Assembly (NCBI GenBank): GCA_013335845.1
Contig: JAAXUU010000058.1
Coordinates: 1 to 7,395, forward strand
DNA: 7,395 bases
Direction of reading: 5' to 3'
Origin: Actinomycetota bacterium
GTDB taxonomy: Bacteria > Actinomycetota > Coriobacteriia > Coriobacteriales > RUG844
Shown piece after piece: positions 1 through 6,050 of this stretch. The translations under genes were made by a program, and so were the position numbers. Under the pieces are notes generated by a model, which saw only the letters and a program-made list of their open reading frames with translations, had not been told where the DNA came from and did no database searches. Numbering within the stretch: position 1 is the stretch's first letter; the number at the start of each line of letters is the position of its first letter.

Positions 1-636
1 CTCGTCAAGGAATACAGCGACTCCGTCGGCGACGAAGACATCACGACCGAGGACCACCTGGAGATCGCAAGGGAAATGGATGAGTGGCTTGGAAAGATGA
101 AAGGTCAGATGTCCTATATGTCGGACATCATCTCGACCGTAAAGGATCAAGCGGCTCAGTTCAACACCGGAAGCAGCTTCTATTTCACCGTCGACGAGAT
201 GTTGAAGCGCACGAAGATCCTCATGCAACATAGCCTGATTAAAGCCAACTGCCATCTTGAAGTGGAAGTCAAAACCGGTATCGGCCAAATGATCTTCGGT
301 GATATCAACAGCTTGGTCCAAATCATGGATAATATTATCGCGAATGCGATTCAAGCTTACGAGGGAAAAGGTGGTAGAATTCATTTCTCGGTCGAACGGA
401 TCGAAGAAGATATCCTCATCTCGGTCACCGACTTCGCGGGTGGGATCAAACCTGAAGTTCAAAAGGTTCTCTTCAATGAGATGATCACCACGAAAGGAAA
501 GCACGGGACAGGTTTGGGCTTATATATGTCGCACAGCACGATAAACGGTGTCTTCCGCGGAAATATGTGGTTTGAGTCGACACCACAGGTAGGGACGACA
601 TTTTATATTAGAATTCCATGGGATAACCGGGAATAG
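1..636 (+). CDS. Sensor histidine kinase, C-terminal part (5' end outside window)
   Basis: The frame is open from the first base, so this is the 3' end of a longer gene. It encodes about 211 residues covering the end of the dimerisation helices and a complete HATPase_c domain. The first ~50 residues are helical and end in a YMSDIIS-type segment, as in the second DHp helix. The phosphoacceptor His must lie upstream and is not visible. ATP-binding motifs follow in order: N box DNIIANA (328-348), G1 box DFAGG (430-444, where Phe-Ala replaces the more usual Asn-Gly) and G2 box GTGLGL (505-522). The family autophosphorylates on His using ATP and passes the phosphate to a response regulator Asp. 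The next gene starts 12 bases downstream and encodes a REC-domain protein, so that is the likely partner. The input signal and any membrane segments cannot be judged from this fragment. Confidence 0.93.
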   Translation, partial: LVKEYSDSVGDEDITTEDHLEIAREMDEWLGKMKGQMSYMSDIISTVKDQAAQFNTGSSFYFTVDEMLKRTKILMQHSLIKANCHLEVEVKTGIGQMIFGDINSLVQIMDNIIANAIQAYEGKGGRIHFSVERIEEDILISVTDFAGGIKPEVQKVLFNEMITTKGKHGTGLGLYMSHSTINGVFRGNMWFESTPQVGTTFYIRIPWDNRE

Positions 637-648
637 AGGAGTTTCAGG

Positions 649-2178
649 ATGCGCAAAAATAGGAACCTCGAACTATCCGATGAATTCAAGATCATGGTGG
701 TCGATGACGAAGAGGGAATCGTCGACAGCGTCACTGCTATGATACGGCGCGGCGGCTATTCCTGCTGCGGGTTCACGAATCCCATGGAGGCTCTCGAAGA
801 GCTGGAACGGGAGCATTACGATCTGCTCGTTTTGGATTACTTCATGCAGCCTATACACGGTGACGTGGTAGTCGAGCGCATCCGCCAAACAGACCACGAC
901 CTTTACATCCTGCTCCTCACGGGGCACAAAGAGTTGGCTCCTCCCGTCAGCACGCTCAAATCACTTGCAATCCAAGCCTATTGCGAAAAAAGCGACCGAA
1001 CCGACCAGTTGCAGTTACTCATCGAATCGGCTATCAAGTCGATATCCCAGATGCGAACCATCAAGCAATTCAAAGACGGATTGAACAGCATCCTCGGGGC
1101 CGTGCCGAGAATCTATCAGCTTCAACCGATAGGCAACATCCTAGAAGAAATCCTGCGACAGATTCTCCCCCTCGTCAACGGAGAAGATGCCTTCATATTG
1201 GTTGATGACCTACCGGAGTCATACGATGAAGCAGGCGAAGGTCATACCAATGAGGCGAAGAGCATCTATCGAGGTATCGGTTACTATAACGTCCCCATCG
1301 AATCATTCACGAACACGCTCACTCACGAAGTGATGGAGGCAGTCGGTCGTGCGCGTACGGACTGCCGTATAATCAAGGCTCCGGGAGGGATAGTCTTCCC
1401 GCTCTACAATGATTGGAGTCGCTCGATCGGTGCTATCTATGCAACGAACGTGACTTCAGATGAAGGAATCAAGCTGCTTGAGATCTACTCCCGCCAAGCC
1501 TCTTCCTCCATATCCAATGCGTTCCTTCACTCACTCGTCAATACGAAGAATGAGGAGCTGCGCAATACCTACGCCCAGCTCAGAACACGTTATATGGACA
1601 CGATCGAAGTCCTTCGTCTCACTGTAGATGCAAAGGATGAGTACACGCGCGGTCATTCGGATCGCGTAGCCAAGCTGTCCGTCAAGCTAGGTGAAAACCT
1701 CGGATTTTCCCATAGCGACCTCGAGAAATTGCGCATAGCCGGTATGTTCCATGACATCGGAAAAATCGGTACGGCAGACGATATACTCCTGAAGACCGAT
1801 CGCTTGAGTGGCGCCGAATTCGAGGAGATAAAGCGGCACCCCGTCAAAGGTGCGATGATCCTCTCGGCGGTCTCGATGTTCGAAAGTATCGTGCCGTACG
1901 TACGCCACCATCACGAGCGCTTTGACGGTAGCGGTTATCCCGATGGTCTACGCGGAGAGGAAATCGAGCTGCCGGCACGTATCATCGCCGTGGCAGATGC
2001 GTTCGACGCTATGACTTCGGATCGTCAGTATCGCCCGCATCTCTCATTGGCCGATGCGGTTCTTCAGCTCCGCGAAGGAGCCGGTTCCCAGTTCGACGCG
2101 AAGATAGTCGAGGCACTTCTGAATATGCTAGAGAACGACCCTGAAATATCCGGGATGCTCTATCGCGCGGCATCCTAG
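649..2178 (+). CDS. Response regulator with HD-GYP output domain (probable cyclic-di-GMP phosphodiesterase)
   Basis: This is a 509-residue protein. Residues ~13-130 form a receiver domain with acidic pair D19/D20, phosphoacceptor D63, switch T91 and conserved K114. Residues ~140-310 look like a GAF-type or DUF3369-like linker domain; this part is assigned only by position and general character. A helical stretch leads into an HD-GYP domain (~320-500) with the HD pair H368-D369 in a FHDIGKIG motif, then HHE (421-423) and GYP (429-431). The family hydrolyses cyclic-di-GMP using a metal centre, and the metal ligands that can be recognised are present, so activity is expected. The ATG at 649 is preceded by AGAGGAG (635-641), which overlaps the stop of the kinase gene, indicating a translationally linked operon. 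Phosphorylation by the upstream kinase probably controls phosphodiesterase output. The target process is unknown. A stem-loop terminator follows. Confidence 0.95.
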   Translation: MRKNRNLELSDEFKIMVVDDEEGIVDSVTAMIRRGGYSCCGFTNPMEALEELEREHYDLLVLDYFMQPIHGDVVVERIRQTDHDLYILLLTGHKELAPPVSTLKSLAIQAYCEKSDRTDQLQLLIESAIKSISQMRTIKQFKDGLNSILGAVPRIYQLQPIGNILEEILRQILPLVNGEDAFILVDDLPESYDEAGEGHTNEAKSIYRGIGYYNVPIESFTNTLTHEVMEAVGRARTDCRIIKAPGGIVFPLYNDWSRSIGAIYATNVTSDEGIKLLEIYSRQASSSISNAFLHSLVNTKNEELRNTYAQLRTRYMDTIEVLRLTVDAKDEYTRGHSDRVAKLSVKLGENLGFSHSDLEKLRIAGMFHDIGKIGTADDILLKTDRLSGAEFEEIKRHPVKGAMILSAVSMFESIVPYVRHHHERFDGSGYPDGLRGEEIELPARIIAVADAFDAMTSDRQYRPHLSLADAVLQLREGAGSQFDAKIVEALLNMLENDPEISGMLYRAAS

Positions 2179-2234
2179 GCACGGTTCTCCCACCAAACCG
2201 ACGTACCATTTTTCAACGGCCCTGGTTGAATAGA

Positions 2235-2271
2235 CAACGCCCCACCTTTGGCAAGCAAGGGTGGGGCGTTG
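2235..2271. terminator. Bidirectional stem-loop terminator between convergent genes
   Basis: Arms 2235-2250 and 2256-2271 pair over 16 positions, 15 Watson-Crick plus one G-U, around a 5-base loop. The stem is very GC-rich in its middle. It lies between the stop of the HD-GYP regulator gene and the stop of the convergent cysteine synthase gene, so it can end both transcripts. The T-runs on either side are short (TTGAATTGTT on the + side), so efficiency is inferred mainly from stem strength and position. Confidence 0.87.
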
Positions 2272-2314
2272 AATTGTTCCTACTACGTAACGAACGACGC
2301 TCTTTCCTCGGAGT

Positions 2315-3244
2315 TTAATCCTCGAAGAGCACCGTACTGAAGTAACGCTCACCCGTGTCCGGCAGAATCGTCACGACGCGCTTGTCGGGACCGAGTTCTT
2401 TTGCAAGGCGCAGAGCAGCCGCAACGTTGCTGCCGCTCGATATACCGCACATGATCCCCTCTTCACGCGCTAAGCGCCTAGCGGTCTCAAGCGCTTCTTC
2501 GTCGGTGACGATGCATACCTTATCGAATATCTCCATGTCGAGGTTATCGGGGATGAGCCCGTCGCCGATACCCATCTGTAGGTGGGTTCCGATACCGCCA
2601 CCCGAGAGTATGGCTGCGTTCTCCGGCTCTACAGCCCAGATCGCAATGCCGGGATTCTGGCTTTTCAGAACGGCGCCCACACCGGATAGCGTCCCGCCCG
2701 TACCGACTCCGGAACAGAAACCGTGGATAGGCCCTCCGACATCTTCGAGTATCTCAAGCGCAGTGTGGTATTTATGCACCAAAGGGTTGTCACGATTCGT
2801 GAACTGCTGAGGCACCCATACATGAGGCTCTTCATCCTGCATTCGGAGAGCGGTTTGCAAACACTCCTCGATACAGGCACCGATATCCCCGTCATCATGG
2901 ACGAGGATGACCTCGGCACCATATGCTTTGACCAATTTGCGGCGTTCCTCGCTCACCGAGTCAGGCATGATGATACGTACGTTATAACCGCGAACCGCCC
3001 CGACCAAAGCGAGGCCGATTCCCTGATTCCCACTTGTCGGCTCGACGATGATAGTGTCTTTATCGATGATTCCGAGTTTTTCTGCCTGATCCACCATGTT
3101 GAACGCAGTACGCGTCTTGATCGAACCACCGATATTCACACCCTCGTATTTGACGAGCACCTCCGCCCCGTTAGGATCGGGAAGTTTATTTAGACGGATG
3201 ATCGGGGTGTGGCCGATCGCCCCTAGAATGTCGTTGTGTATCAC
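2315..3244 (-). CDS. cysK: Cysteine synthase-family PLP enzyme (O-acetylserine sulfhydrylase-like)
   Basis: This 309-residue protein has the usual length of the family. It belongs to fold type II PLP enzymes, which replace the beta-substituent of an activated serine with sulfide to make cysteine. The PLP lysine is K43 in GGSIKTR, the substrate (asparagine) loop is TSGNQG at 70-75, the phosphate-binding loop is GVGTGGT at 179-185, and a GISSG motif near 267-271 supplies the Ser contact to the pyridine nitrogen. Two positions differ from the classical family: KT replaces KD after the PLP lysine, and Gln replaces Thr in the TSGNTG loop. The donor (O-acetylserine, O-phosphoserine or another) is therefore not certain, and the symbol is a family-level call. 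The start codon is GTG (3244-3242) behind a GAGGAAAAGAG purine stretch (3252-3262). No ATG in frame lies just upstream. The gene stands alone, with no serine acetyltransferase gene beside it in this window. Confidence 0.92.
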   Translation of the reverse strand: MIHNDILGAIGHTPIIRLNKLPDPNGAEVLVKYEGVNIGGSIKTRTAFNMVDQAEKLGIIDKDTIIVEPTSGNQGIGLALVGAVRGYNVRIIMPDSVSEERRKLVKAYGAEVILVHDDGDIGACIEECLQTALRMQDEEPHVWVPQQFTNRDNPLVHKYHTALEILEDVGGPIHGFCSGVGTGGTLSGVGAVLKSQNPGIAIWAVEPENAAILSGGGIGTHLQMGIGDGLIPDNLDMEIFDKVCIVTDEEALETARRLAREEGIMCGISSGSNVAAALRLAKELGPDKRVVTILPDTGERYFSTVLFED

Positions 3245-3289
3245 GTCGTAGCTCTTTTCCTCGATACAAGATAGATGTTTATATATGTG

Positions 3290-3295
3290 ATTATA
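3290..3295 (-). promoter_or_regulatory. Candidate -10 box of the cysteine synthase gene
   Basis: A perfect TATAAT on the - strand lies 45 bases upstream of the GTG start, inside a very AT-rich stretch (3276-3298). No good -35 is found at 16-18 bases (AGGTAG at 17), so an activator may be needed, or this may be chance in AT-rich DNA. A small inverted repeat CATTC-CAGT-GAATG (3322-3335) lies just upstream of the expected -35 position. Confidence 0.4.
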
Positions 3296-3407
3296 TACGA
3301 ACCGATGCTTTCCTACCTGGACATTCCAGTGAATGCTACAGGACTATCGTCGCTTTTCGCTTCCCTGCAGATTCCCTACTTCCTTGAATATTCCTTGCTC
3401 CCTTCTC

Positions 3408-3449
3408 GATCAACACAAAGAAGGAGCGCCCTTTCGAGCACTCCTTCTT
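3408..3449 (-). terminator. Rho-independent terminator of glnA
   Basis: Read on the - strand, AAGAAGGAGTGC (3449-3438) pairs with GCGCTCCTTCTT (3429-3418) over 12 positions, including one U-G pair, around an 8-base loop. A T-rich tail (TGTGTTG) follows. It lies about 50 bases past the glnA stop codon and before the cysteine synthase promoter region. This separates the two same-strand genes into independent transcription units. Confidence 0.88.
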
Positions 3450-3496
3450 CATTATGATAACCATCGATACTGTTCGGGCACTATACCCGGTTCCTT

Positions 3497-4837
3497 TTAG
3501 AGGATAGGCAGGTAACGATCGAGCTCCCACTTGCTTACGTAGGTACGATACATATCCCATTCGGCCTTCTTATTGGCAACGAAGTATTCGTGGATGTGCT
3601 CGCCGAGGATTTCCTTCATGAGCTCTGACTGCTCGAAGAGTTCGATTGAGCGGCCCAAGTCACCGGGGAGAGTCGTGATTCCTGCAGCGGCTATCGCTTC
3701 CTCGGTCATCTCGAAGATGTTCGAAGTCGCCTCGATAGTAAGCTCGAGCTTCTCTTCGATACCCTTGAGACCGGCGCCGAGCATAACCGCGAATGCCAGA
3801 TAGGGGTTGCAAGACGGATCGGCGCTTCTCAGCTCGATACGGGTCGCCTTTTCTTTGCCGGGCTTGTACATGGGGATACGGATGAGGGCCGAGCGGTTAC
3901 GGCGTGCCCATGAGATATATACAGGTGCCTCGTATCCGGGGACCAAACGCTTGTATGAGTTGACGTATTGGTTGGTGACGGCACAGAACTCGGGAGCGTA
4001 CTTCAGAAGTCCTGCGATGTACTGCTTGGCGATCTCTGAAAGATTGTAACCCTGAGGATCGTTGGCATCATAGAAAGCATTGTTGCCGTCATTATCGAAC
4101 AGGGACTGATGAACATGCATACCCGATCCGTTTTCGGTCGCGATAGGCTTCGGCATGAAGGTCGCATACACGCCGTGGTCCATTGCGACTTGCTTGACGA
4201 TGAGGCGATAGGTCATGACAGCATCGGCCATCGACAGAGCGTCAGTATAACGCAGGTCGATCTCGTGCTGGGATGGAGCTACCTCGTGGTGAGAATACTC
4301 TACGGGGATACCCATTTTTTCGAGCATCAGAACGGTGTCGCGACGAAGATCGGAAGCGTTATCGAGAGGAGTAAGATCGAAGTAACCACCCTTATCGAGA
4401 TATTCGGTGCCTTCGCTGTTCTTGAAATAGAAGAATTCGAGCTCAGGTCCGACATTCATGGTGTATCCCATGTCTTCGGCCTTCTTGAGCATACGTTTCA
4501 AAGCAAAACGGGGGTCTCCCGTGAAAGGCTCGCCGTCGGGGGTCAAAACATCGCAGAACATACGTGCTACGCCATTGTCGCTCGGACGCCAAGGAAGAGG
4601 CTGGAACGTCGAAGGGTCGGGAAATGCGACCATATCGGATTCCTCGAGACGGGTGAAACCCTCGATGGAAGAACCGTCGAAACCCATTCCCTCTTCAAAA
4701 GCAAGTTCAAGCTCTGAAGGGGTTACTGCGAAGGACTTGAGTTGCCCAAGCACGTCAGTAAACCAGAAACGAACGAAATGGATGTTTCGCTCTTCCACGG
4801 AACGCATCGCAAAATCTTTGTTCGCACTATCGACCAT
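3497..4837 (-). CDS. glnA: Glutamine synthetase, class I-alpha
   Basis: The enzyme makes glutamine from glutamate, ammonia and ATP in the cytoplasm, normally as a dodecamer. The 446-residue length fits the GSI-alpha group and lacks the extra insertion of GSI-beta. Visible motifs are the DGSSIEGF latch (54-61), metal/substrate ligands E132, E134, E185, E192 and H241, the NGSGMH loop (236-241), flap E303 in GYEAP, and the RNRSA/ELRSADPSCNPY segments. Where GSI-beta enzymes carry the adenylylated Tyr, this protein has NIFEM with F375, so adenylylation control is not expected. R63 matches the Arg linked to glutamine feedback inhibition in Bacillus-type GlnA. I chose the ATG at 4837 because AGAGGAG (4843-4849) sits 5 bases upstream and the N terminus aligns with the family. 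The frame remains open to 4999, so a longer form cannot be wholly excluded. The gene is divergent from dapF and has its own terminator. Confidence 0.97.
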   Translation of the reverse strand: MVDSANKDFAMRSVEERNIHFVRFWFTDVLGQLKSFAVTPSELELAFEEGMGFDGSSIEGFTRLEESDMVAFPDPSTFQPLPWRPSDNGVARMFCDVLTPDGEPFTGDPRFALKRMLKKAEDMGYTMNVGPELEFFYFKNSEGTEYLDKGGYFDLTPLDNASDLRRDTVLMLEKMGIPVEYSHHEVAPSQHEIDLRYTDALSMADAVMTYRLIVKQVAMDHGVYATFMPKPIATENGSGMHVHQSLFDNDGNNAFYDANDPQGYNLSEIAKQYIAGLLKYAPEFCAVTNQYVNSYKRLVPGYEAPVYISWARRNRSALIRIPMYKPGKEKATRIELRSADPSCNPYLAFAVMLGAGLKGIEEKLELTIEATSNIFEMTEEAIAAAGITTLPGDLGRSIELFEQSELMKEILGEHIHEYFVANKKAEWDMYRTYVSKWELDRYLPIL

Positions 4838-5004
4838 GGTGACTCCTCTCATGTGCACCGCTTTGGATGCATCGTCCCATAGATTTCCCTTATCACCTGA
4901 TGCCGTGATCGACATGGAGGGACCCCTCGTATGATTTCTGTGACCACGAATCCGCACCACCTCCTTGAAGGTATAATGAAGAACGGTTCGGTACAACAAA
5001 GGTC

Positions 5005-5031
5005 GTTTATCTCAAGTTTGTCCCATGTTAC
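5005..5031 (-). promoter_or_regulatory. Possible GlnR-type operator upstream of glnA
   Basis: On the - strand the order is GTAAC, 6 bases, CAAAC, 6 bases, TAAAC, so three AAC-ending pentamers repeat at exactly 11 bp. The actinobacterial (Streptomyces) GlnR box is described as gTnAc-n6-GaAAc repeated; the first unit fits fully, the second misses one base and the third fits loosely. The position, about 170-195 bases upstream of the glnA start, suits a nitrogen regulator site, but no convincing glnA promoter was found next to it. Confidence 0.3.
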
Positions 5032-5066
5032 GGGAAAATCTCGGGATTTGAAACATCTCCACAATG

Positions 5067-5094
5067 TTCAGATGGTATACGTTACGATTATAGT
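5067..5094 (+). promoter_or_regulatory. Candidate dapF promoter
   Basis: TTCAGA (5067-5072) and TATAGT (5089-5094) are spaced 16 bases apart and lie about 100 bases upstream of the dapF ATG. The -10 differs from consensus at one position; the -35 matches four of six. The -10 falls inside the first two units of the 12-bp tandem repeat, so a protein bound there could block or shape initiation. A TTGAAA at 5048-5053 is a better -35 by itself but has no good -10 at normal spacing. Confidence 0.3.
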
Positions 5095-5116
5095 TAAGAT
5101 TATAGTTAAGATCATA
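5081..5116. repeat. 12-bp tandem direct repeat, three units
   Basis: Units are GTTACGATTATA (5081-5092), GTTAAGATTATA (5093-5104) and GTTAAGATCATA (5105-5116); the outer two each differ from the middle one by one base. A fourth, degenerate unit (GTTCAGAT-GG-TATA, 5066-5079) lies just upstream. On the - strand each unit reads TATRATCKTAAC, so it also carries a -10-like TATAAT or TATGAT. Either an operator array for a regulator binding one face of the helix or a slippage-generated repeat would explain it. Confidence 0.85.
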
Positions 5117-5192
5117 CTAGGCATCGACGATTCTGTAGCCCCGAGGAATGCAATTGATTCTTTTCCTCATTACACATAGTAAGGAGAATTCT

Positions 5193-6047
5193 ATGAGATT
5201 CACGAAAATGGAAGGTGCGGGTAATGACTATGTGTATATCAACGACCTCGCCGGAAGAATAGCCGACCCCAACGCCTTCTCGGCACGGATAAGCGACCGC
5301 CATTTCGGCATCGGCTCCGATGGTTTGATCATCGCCCGCCCTTCAGAGCATGCCGACTTCTTCATGCGTATGTACAACGCGGACGGTTCGGAGGGGAAGA
5401 TGTGTGGAAACGGCATACGCTGTTTCACGAAATTCCTACTCGACGAGGGTCTCCTCCAGGCGAACATCGCGAGAATCGAGACGCTAAGCGGGATAAAAAC
5501 GACCGAAGTTCTCGAAAACGAACCGAGCCATGCATCGATCCGCGTGAACATGGGAGTTCCCATACTCGACTGTGCAAGCATACCCGTGACAAGCCCGCTC
5601 GAGCACATGATAAACGAACCGCTTACCGTCGATGGTATCTGCTACAACATCACCGCTGTCTCGATGGGAAACCCACATTGCGTCGTGTTCATCGATGATG
5701 ACCCTCGTATGTTTCCCCTTGAACAGATCGGACCGCTCTTCGAAACCCACTCGATATTTCCCGAACGCGTCAATACGGAATTCGTCCAAGTCATAGACCG
5801 TGAGAACATCATGATGCGCGTCTGGGAGCGAGGTTCGGGAGAAACCTTGGCGTGTGGGACCGGTGCCTGCGCAAGCGCCGTCGCCGCTATCCTGAACGGC
5901 CTGACGGAGCGCGCGGTGAAAGTCCACCTTCTCGGAGGGGTTTTAGAAATAGAATGGGATAAGGAAACCGGCGAGTTATCGATGACGGGACCCGCAACGA
6001 ACGTGTTCATTGGCGAAATTGCACTTTTACCGAATGAAGGAGAATAG
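5193..6047 (+). CDS. dapF: Diaminopimelate epimerase
   Basis: This cytoplasmic, cofactor-independent enzyme interconverts LL- and meso-diaminopimelate, the step before lysine and DAP-type peptidoglycan. The 284 residues match the family's usual length and its two-lobed fold. The two catalytic cysteines are C71 in MCGNGIRC and C221 in LACGTGACAS. Substrate-binding segments are also seen: GAGNDY (8-13), YNADGS (61-66), a GNPHC segment and an ERGSGET segment. The ATG at 5193 was chosen over one 15 codons upstream because AAGGAG (5181-5186) sits 6 bases before it and the protein then begins with the typical MRFTKMEGAGND. The gene is divergent from glnA and is followed after three bases by dapL, whose ribosome site lies within the dapF 3' end. 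Confidence 0.97.
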   Translation: MRFTKMEGAGNDYVYINDLAGRIADPNAFSARISDRHFGIGSDGLIIARPSEHADFFMRMYNADGSEGKMCGNGIRCFTKFLLDEGLLQANIARIETLSGIKTTEVLENEPSHASIRVNMGVPILDCASIPVTSPLEHMINEPLTVDGICYNITAVSMGNPHCVVFIDDDPRMFPLEQIGPLFETHSIFPERVNTEFVQVIDRENIMMRVWERGSGETLACGTGACASAVAAILNGLTERAVKVHLLGGVLEIEWDKETGELSMTGPATNVFIGEIALLPNEGE

Positions 6048-6050
6048 CTG

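Larger units (their letters stand above)
4838..5192. promoter_or_regulatory. Divergent glnA/dapF intergenic control region
   Basis: These 355 bases contain no gene I accept. They must hold the promoters of glnA (-) and dapF (+). From left to right: the glnA Shine-Dalgarno (4843-4849), a GATGCATC palindrome (4866-4873), an ATCAC/GTGAT inverted repeat (4892-4909), a GAGGG/CCCTC pair (4917-4928), a perfect but unused AAGGAGGTG on the - strand (4966-4958), three GTT-type pentamers spaced 11 bp (5005-5031), a 12-bp tandem repeat array (5081-5116), and the dapF Shine-Dalgarno AAGGAG (5181-5186). I recognise no known riboswitch. Confidence 0.6.

Noticed and set aside
3275..3457. 60-codon + strand open frame in the gap between glnA and the cysteine synthase gene
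   Set aside because: No Shine-Dalgarno, low-complexity composition, and it runs across the glnA terminator stem-loop.
4109..4717. 202-codon open frame on the + strand inside glnA
   Set aside because: It is antisense to conserved glutamine synthetase sequence, has no family motif, and is explained by codon bias.
4972..4977. TATAAT on the + strand within the glnA upstream region
   Set aside because: No -35-like sequence at 16-18 bases and no extended -10; it points at the dapF array from over 200 bases upstream of the dapF start. Treated as chance.
4838..5192. Riboswitch (lysine or glutamine type) ahead of dapF or glnA
   Set aside because: I found only short scattered inverted repeats, none forming the conserved core of a known class, and no terminator-like stem before either start codon.
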